Source of the DNA: an uncultured Actinoplanes sp. | GTDB taxonomy: Bacteria > Actinomycetota > Actinomycetes > Mycobacteriales > Micromonosporaceae | Length of the DNA: 8,097 bases | Direction: 5' to 3' | NCBI GenBank assembly: GCA_934667465.1 | Contig: CAKUMG010000221.1 | Coordinates: 1 to 8,097, forward strand | In this document: positions 4,961-8,097 of the stretch, in pieces | Position numbering within the stretch: position 1 is the first letter of the stretch | Layout of the letters: every line of letters begins with the position of its first letter | Made by a program: the position numbers and the translations under genes | Notes under the pieces: model-generated | The model's database searches: none | What the model was told of the DNA's origin: nothing | Seen by the model: the letters and a program-made list of their open reading frames with translations, nothing else

Positions 4961-4966
4961 TAGCCT
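4961..4966 (+). promoter_or_regulatory. Possible -10 box (TAGCCT) for a leaderless alpha-glucosidase mRNA
   Basis: TAGCCT fits TANNNT and lies exactly 6 nt before ATG 4973, the same geometry as in front of the HD gene. The 17-base gap between the two genes has no Shine-Dalgarno. No matching -35 is obvious at 17-18 nt, so read-through from upstream remains possible. Confidence 0.4.
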
Positions 4967-4972
4967 GGATGC

Positions 4973-6619
4973 ATGTCCTCCTCCCTCAGTGAACTCCGTA
5001 CCGAGTGGTGGCGCAGCGCCGTCATCTATCAGATCTATCCCCGCTCCTTCGCCGACAGCAACGGCGACGGCATGGGCGACCTGCCCGGCATCACCGCGCG
5101 CCTGACCGACCTGCGCGACCTCGGCGTCGACGCGGTGTGGCTGTCGCCCTTCTACCGCTCGCCGCAGCACGACGCGGGCTACGACGTGGCCGACTACCGC
5201 GCCGTCGACCCGCGCTTCGGCGACCTCGGCGACGCGGACAAGATGATCGCCGAGGCGCGCAGCCTCGGCCTGCGGGTCATCGTCGACCTGGTGCCCAACC
5301 ACACGTCGAGCGAGCACGAGTGGTTCCGGGCCGCGCTCGCCACCGACCCGGGCAGCCCCGAGCGCGAGCGCTACATCTTCCGTGACGGCACCGGCGCCGA
5401 CGGCAGCGAGCCGCCGAACAACTGGCGCAGCGTCTTCGGCGGGCCCGCGTGGGAGCGCGCCGCCGACGGCCAGTGGTACCTGCACCTGTTCGACGTCTCG
5501 CAGCCCGACCTCAACTGGGACAACCCCGAGGTGCGCGCCGAGTTCGAGAGCATCCTGCGGTTCTGGCTGGACCGGGGCGCCGACGGCTTCCGGGTCGACG
5601 TGGCGCACGGGCTGATCAAGGACGGCGAGCTGGCCCACTACGAGTACGGCGACGACGCCGTGCTCGGCGGGCTCACCCCGGAGGGTGCCGCGCCGCCGCC
5701 CATGTGGGACCAGGAGGGCGTGCACGAGATCTACCGGCAGTGGCGCGCCGTGCTGAACGAGTACGAGGGCGACCGGATCCTGGTGGCCGAGGCATGGGTC
5801 CAGCCGGCCGACCGGCTCGCCCGCTACGTGCGCCCCGACGAGATGCACCAGGCGTTCAACTTCGAATACCTGGTCACCACCTGGGACCGCGCGGCGCTGC
5901 GCGAGGTCGTCGACCGCACCACGGCCGCGAACGCCGCCGTGGGCGCGCCGACCACGTGGGTGCTGTCGAACCACGACGTCATGCGGCACGCCAGCCGGTT
6001 CGGCTTCACCGACGGCGCGGACCACCGCAACGGGATCGGTGCCGACGAGCCGCAGCCGGACGCGGTGCTCGGGCTGCGCCGCGCGCGGGCGGCCACGCTG
6101 CAGATGCTGGGGCTGCCCGGGTCCGCGTACCTCTATCAGGGTGAGGAGCTCGGCCTGCCCGAGCACACCACCATGCCGGACGAGTTCCGCGAGGACCCGA
6201 CCTGGGAGCGCTCGGGCCACGCCGAGCGGGGCCGCGACGGCTGCCGGGTGCCGATCCCGTGGGAGGCAGACTCCCCCTCGTACGGCTTCGGGCCCACCGA
6301 CGCGAGCTGGCTGCCCCAGCCGGCGTCGTGGTCGGAGTACGCGCTGGACCGGCAGCGGGGCGTGCCCGGCTCGACCTACGAGCTGTACCGCACCGCGCTG
6401 CGGCTGCGGGCGGAGCACGGGCTCGGCCTGGGCACGCTGACCTGGGAGGACGCGGGCGACGGCGTGCTCGCGTTCCGCAACGGCGACGTGCTGGTGCTGA
6501 CCACGTTCGGCGCGGAGCCGGCGGCGCTGCCGGCCGGGGCCGAGGTGCTGGTCAGCAGCGGGCCGCTCGACGAGGACGGCCGGGTGCCGCAGGACGTCAC
6601 GGTCTGGGCTCGGGTCTGA
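4973..6619 (+). CDS. Glycoside hydrolase family 13 alpha-glucosidase
   Basis: A 548-residue cytoplasmic alpha-glucosidase of the oligo-1,6-glucosidase/AglA-like branch of GH13, with no signal peptide. It should release glucose from the non-reducing end of short malto- or isomalto-oligosaccharides. The TIM barrel starts at about residue 12 ('WWRSAVIYQIYPRSFADSN'). The metal-binding loop DSNGDGMGD is at 28-36 and conserved region I DLVPNH at 105-110. Domain B follows and ends near the subfamily motif QPDLN (177-181). The nucleophile is Asp209 in GFRVDV, the acid/base Glu273 in VAEAW, and the third acid Asp335 in SNHD. A beta-sandwich C domain ends the protein (about 470-548). Length is normal for the family. 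Val210 follows the nucleophile, a position linked to alpha-1,4 versus alpha-1,6 preference. The 3' end overlaps the convergent MFS gene by 23 bases. AglA of Streptomyces is the nearest type I can name from memory. Confidence 0.93.
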   Translation: MSSSLSELRTEWWRSAVIYQIYPRSFADSNGDGMGDLPGITARLTDLRDLGVDAVWLSPFYRSPQHDAGYDVADYRAVDPRFGDLGDADKMIAEARSLGLRVIVDLVPNHTSSEHEWFRAALATDPGSPERERYIFRDGTGADGSEPPNNWRSVFGGPAWERAADGQWYLHLFDVSQPDLNWDNPEVRAEFESILRFWLDRGADGFRVDVAHGLIKDGELAHYEYGDDAVLGGLTPEGAAPPPMWDQEGVHEIYRQWRAVLNEYEGDRILVAEAWVQPADRLARYVRPDEMHQAFNFEYLVTTWDRAALREVVDRTTAANAAVGAPTTWVLSNHDVMRHASRFGFTDGADHRNGIGADEPQPDAVLGLRRARAATLQMLGLPGSAYLYQGEELGLPEHTTMPDEFREDPTWERSGHAERGRDGCRVPIPWEADSPSYGFGPTDASWLPQPASWSEYALDRQRGVPGSTYELYRTALRLRAEHGLGLGTLTWEDAGDGVLAFRNGDVLVLTTFGAEPAALPAGAEVLVSSGPLDEDGRVPQDVTVWARV

Positions 6620-8009
6620 CCTCGAGCTCGTGCTCGTGCTCGGCGTAGGTGGTCAGGGCCGCATGGGTTTCCGCCATGTCCCTGGCCACCGTCCGGCTCG
6701 CCAGCCAGTACATGATCCCGGTCGGGACGAAGAAAAGCTGGAACGCGGCCAGGCCGACCGCGTAGTTCAGCGGCGGCGGGAACGCGCCGGCCAGTCCGCG
6801 GAAGACGACCCCGACCAGGGCGTTGCCGCTCGCCCGCCCGGCGCCGTTGAGCAGGTTGCCCAGGCTGTAGACGGTGCCGCGGTGCTCCGGCGGGTTGACG
6901 TCGGCGATCATCGCGAACCAGTTCGGCGAGTTCGCCGACGTCAGGGCGAGCGCGACGACGGCGGTCAGCAGGCTGAGCCCGACCGTGGGCTCGGTGACCA
7001 CGTTGGTGAGCACCCCCGCCACGATCGCGCCGGTGCTGCCGCCGTCGGGCACGTCGATGCGCATCGGCACGAAGTAGAGCACCACGTACAGCGGCACCGC
7101 CGCCAGCATGCCGATCGCGGCCACCAGCGCCCGGCCGCGCGGGGTCCGGCGCTGCAGGCGGTCGCCGGCCAGCCCGCCGAGGATCGAGAACGCGCCGCCC
7201 AGCTGGAACAGCGTGGCGAAGACGCTGCCCACGACGACCGCGGTGGCGGTGGAGTAGCCCTGATCCTCGGCCCGGGCCCGGAACAGCACGGGCAGCCAGA
7301 CCAGCGAGCCGAACGCGATCTGCGCGGAGAAGCCCTGCATGATCAGCCAGACGTTGGTGCGCCGGGCGAGGATCTTCGGCAGGTGGTCGTGGTGGATCCG
7401 CTCGTCGTACTCCACGCCGGTGAGCTCGGGCTCGCTGTCGCCGCGCGGCACGTCGAAGGTGAGCAGGTAGGCGACGCCGGCCACGAGCCCGGCCGCCGCG
7501 ACGACCAGGAAGGGGCGCCGCCAGTCGGTCGCGCCCAGCAGGCCGCCGAGCAGGGTCCCGGCGAGCGTGCCGACGCCCTGCGACAGGCCCCAGAAGCTCA
7601 TCACCAGGCCACGGCGGCGCGGCGAGATCAGGTCGCTGACCACGGCGAAGCTGACGCTGGCCACGGCGCCGAGACCGACCGCGGCCAGCACCTGCGAGAG
7701 CAGGAACGACGGGTAGCCGCCGGCCAGCCCGGACCAGGCGGTGCCGAGCACCCAGATCACGGTGCCGGCCAGCAGCACCGGCTTGCGGTCGGTGCGGTCG
7801 CCCAGGTACGCCGCCCCGACCGCGGCCACCGCGCTGATCAGGAACATCACGGTCGTGGCGAGCGCGATGTGGCCCTCGCCGACGCCGAGCTCGGTGCCGA
7901 TGCTGCCGTACAGGGGCGGGACCAGCCCGATCGCCACGTTGTCCAGCGACGCCAGCACCACGAAGACGACGACGCTGTACGCCCGGTGGGCGGTCCCTCC
8001 CCTGTTCAC
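6597..8009 (-). CDS. MFS transporter, 12-helix
   Basis: A 470-residue major facilitator. The first helix is about residues 12-31 (VVVFVVLASLDNVAIGLVPP), and the MFS motif A between helices 2 and 3 is visible as GDRTDRKP (70-77). A second, degenerate copy, GDRLQRR, lies between helices 8 and 9. An acidic, His-containing cytoplasmic loop (GDSEPELTGVEYDERIHHDHL) divides the two six-helix halves. The layout is nearest to Spinster-like or sugar-phosphate/drug exporters of the MFS, but the substrate cannot be read. The C-terminal tail is charged (YAEHEHELEVRPEPRP). GTG at 8009 is chosen over GTG at 8051: it begins shortly before the first helix, it leaves the upstream gene intact, and a TAACCT box lies 7 nt before it. 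The 8051 start would overlap the upstream gene by 32 bases and add 14 residues of no family character. Its 3' end overlaps the alpha-glucosidase by 23 bases. Confidence 0.88.
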   Translation of the reverse strand: MNRGGTAHRAYSVVVFVVLASLDNVAIGLVPPLYGSIGTELGVGEGHIALATTVMFLISAVAAVGAAYLGDRTDRKPVLLAGTVIWVLGTAWSGLAGGYPSFLLSQVLAAVGLGAVASVSFAVVSDLISPRRRGLVMSFWGLSQGVGTLAGTLLGGLLGATDWRRPFLVVAAAGLVAGVAYLLTFDVPRGDSEPELTGVEYDERIHHDHLPKILARRTNVWLIMQGFSAQIAFGSLVWLPVLFRARAEDQGYSTATAVVVGSVFATLFQLGGAFSILGGLAGDRLQRRTPRGRALVAAIGMLAAVPLYVVLYFVPMRIDVPDGGSTGAIVAGVLTNVVTEPTVGLSLLTAVVALALTSANSPNWFAMIADVNPPEHRGTVYSLGNLLNGAGRASGNALVGVVFRGLAGAFPPPLNYAVGLAAFQLFFVPTGIMYWLASRTVARDMAETHAALTTYAEHEHELEVRPEPRP

Positions 8010-8016
8010 CCGACGA

Positions 8017-8022
8017 AGGTTA
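8017..8022 (-). promoter_or_regulatory. Possible -10 box (TAACCT) before the MFS gene
   Basis: On the minus strand TAACCT fits TANNNT and sits 7 nt before GTG 8009; it contains the TAA stop of the upstream gene. No Shine-Dalgarno is close to the GTG. Read-through from the upstream gene, only 10 bases away, is an equally good explanation. Confidence 0.3.
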
Positions 8023-8097
8023 GCCGCCCTTCCGGTCGACGACCTTGTCACGGGCCGCCGCGTACTGCTCGCGGATCAGCGGGACACCCGTCGCCTC
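8020..8097 (-). CDS. C-terminal 25 codons of an unidentified gene (5' part outside window)
   Basis: The minus-strand frame entering at 8097 is open for 25 codons and ends at TAA (8022-8020). The visible peptide contains 'TGVPLIREQYAAARDKVV' followed by a basic tail DRKGG. It has the look of a C-terminal amphipathic helix, with the codon usage of its neighbours (G/C at nearly every third position). Too little is present to name a family. It ends 10 bases before the MFS start, so the two genes are probably co-transcribed, and the product may be functionally linked to the transporter. Confidence 0.6.
   Translation of the reverse strand, partial: EATGVPLIREQYAAARDKVVDRKGG

Noticed and set aside
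4907..6418. A 503-codon open frame on the minus strand opposite the alpha-glucosidase.
   Set aside because: It is an antisense artefact of high GC; the plus strand has all GH13 catalytic motifs. The protein has no fold-like pattern.

Overview
The window is very GC-rich with strong G/C bias at third codon positions, frequent GTG starts, SigB/SigF-like promoter motifs, several apparently leaderless genes and a GPGG-type small membrane protein. Together these point to a soil-type actinomycete chromosome, and a Micromonosporaceae-like genus is a guess from style only. Coding density is high. No rRNA, tRNA, CRISPR, insertion sequence or phage gene is visible, and no gap between genes exceeds about 200 bases.

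Layout. (1) 1-271 (+) is the C-terminal end of a short-chain dehydrogenase/reductase. Its stop codon abuts the stop of a convergent thymidylate-kinase-like gene (272-1069, -) that carries an unusual hydrophobic C-terminal tail. (2) 1183-2871 is a compact, translationally coupled three-gene operon: a nucleotidyltransferase-fold protein, an 84-residue BON-like protein and a metallophosphoesterase. It sits behind a possible SigB/SigF-type promoter and is closed by a 10-bp hairpin. (3) 2919-3183 is a free-standing small-protein unit: a near-consensus SigB/SigF promoter, a 47-residue two-helix GPGG membrane protein with almost no leader, and a very long terminator hairpin. (4) 3297-6619 (+) holds a stand-alone MHYT membrane sensor, an HD-domain hydrolase resembling the (p)ppGpp hydrolase domain of SpoT/Mesh1, and a GH13 alpha-glucosidase. 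The last two have a TANNNT box exactly 6 nt before ATG and no Shine-Dalgarno. (5) 6597-8009 (-) is an MFS transporter whose 3' end overlaps the alpha-glucosidase by 23 bases. Upstream of it on the same strand is the 25-codon end of an unidentified gene that runs off the window.

How the genes may work together. The alpha-glucosidase would release glucose from imported oligosaccharides. The MFS carrier has no visible substrate. The centre of the window (1183-4955) concentrates proteins of nucleotide chemistry and signalling: a nucleotidyltransferase, a metallophosphoesterase, an HD hydrolase and an MHYT sensor lacking its usual output domain, interleaved with SigB/SigF-like promoters. The coupled nucleotidyltransferase-BON-phosphoesterase operon is the best candidate for an uncharacterised system. 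That it makes, senses or destroys a nucleotide signal or a nucleotide modification is inference from fold and context.
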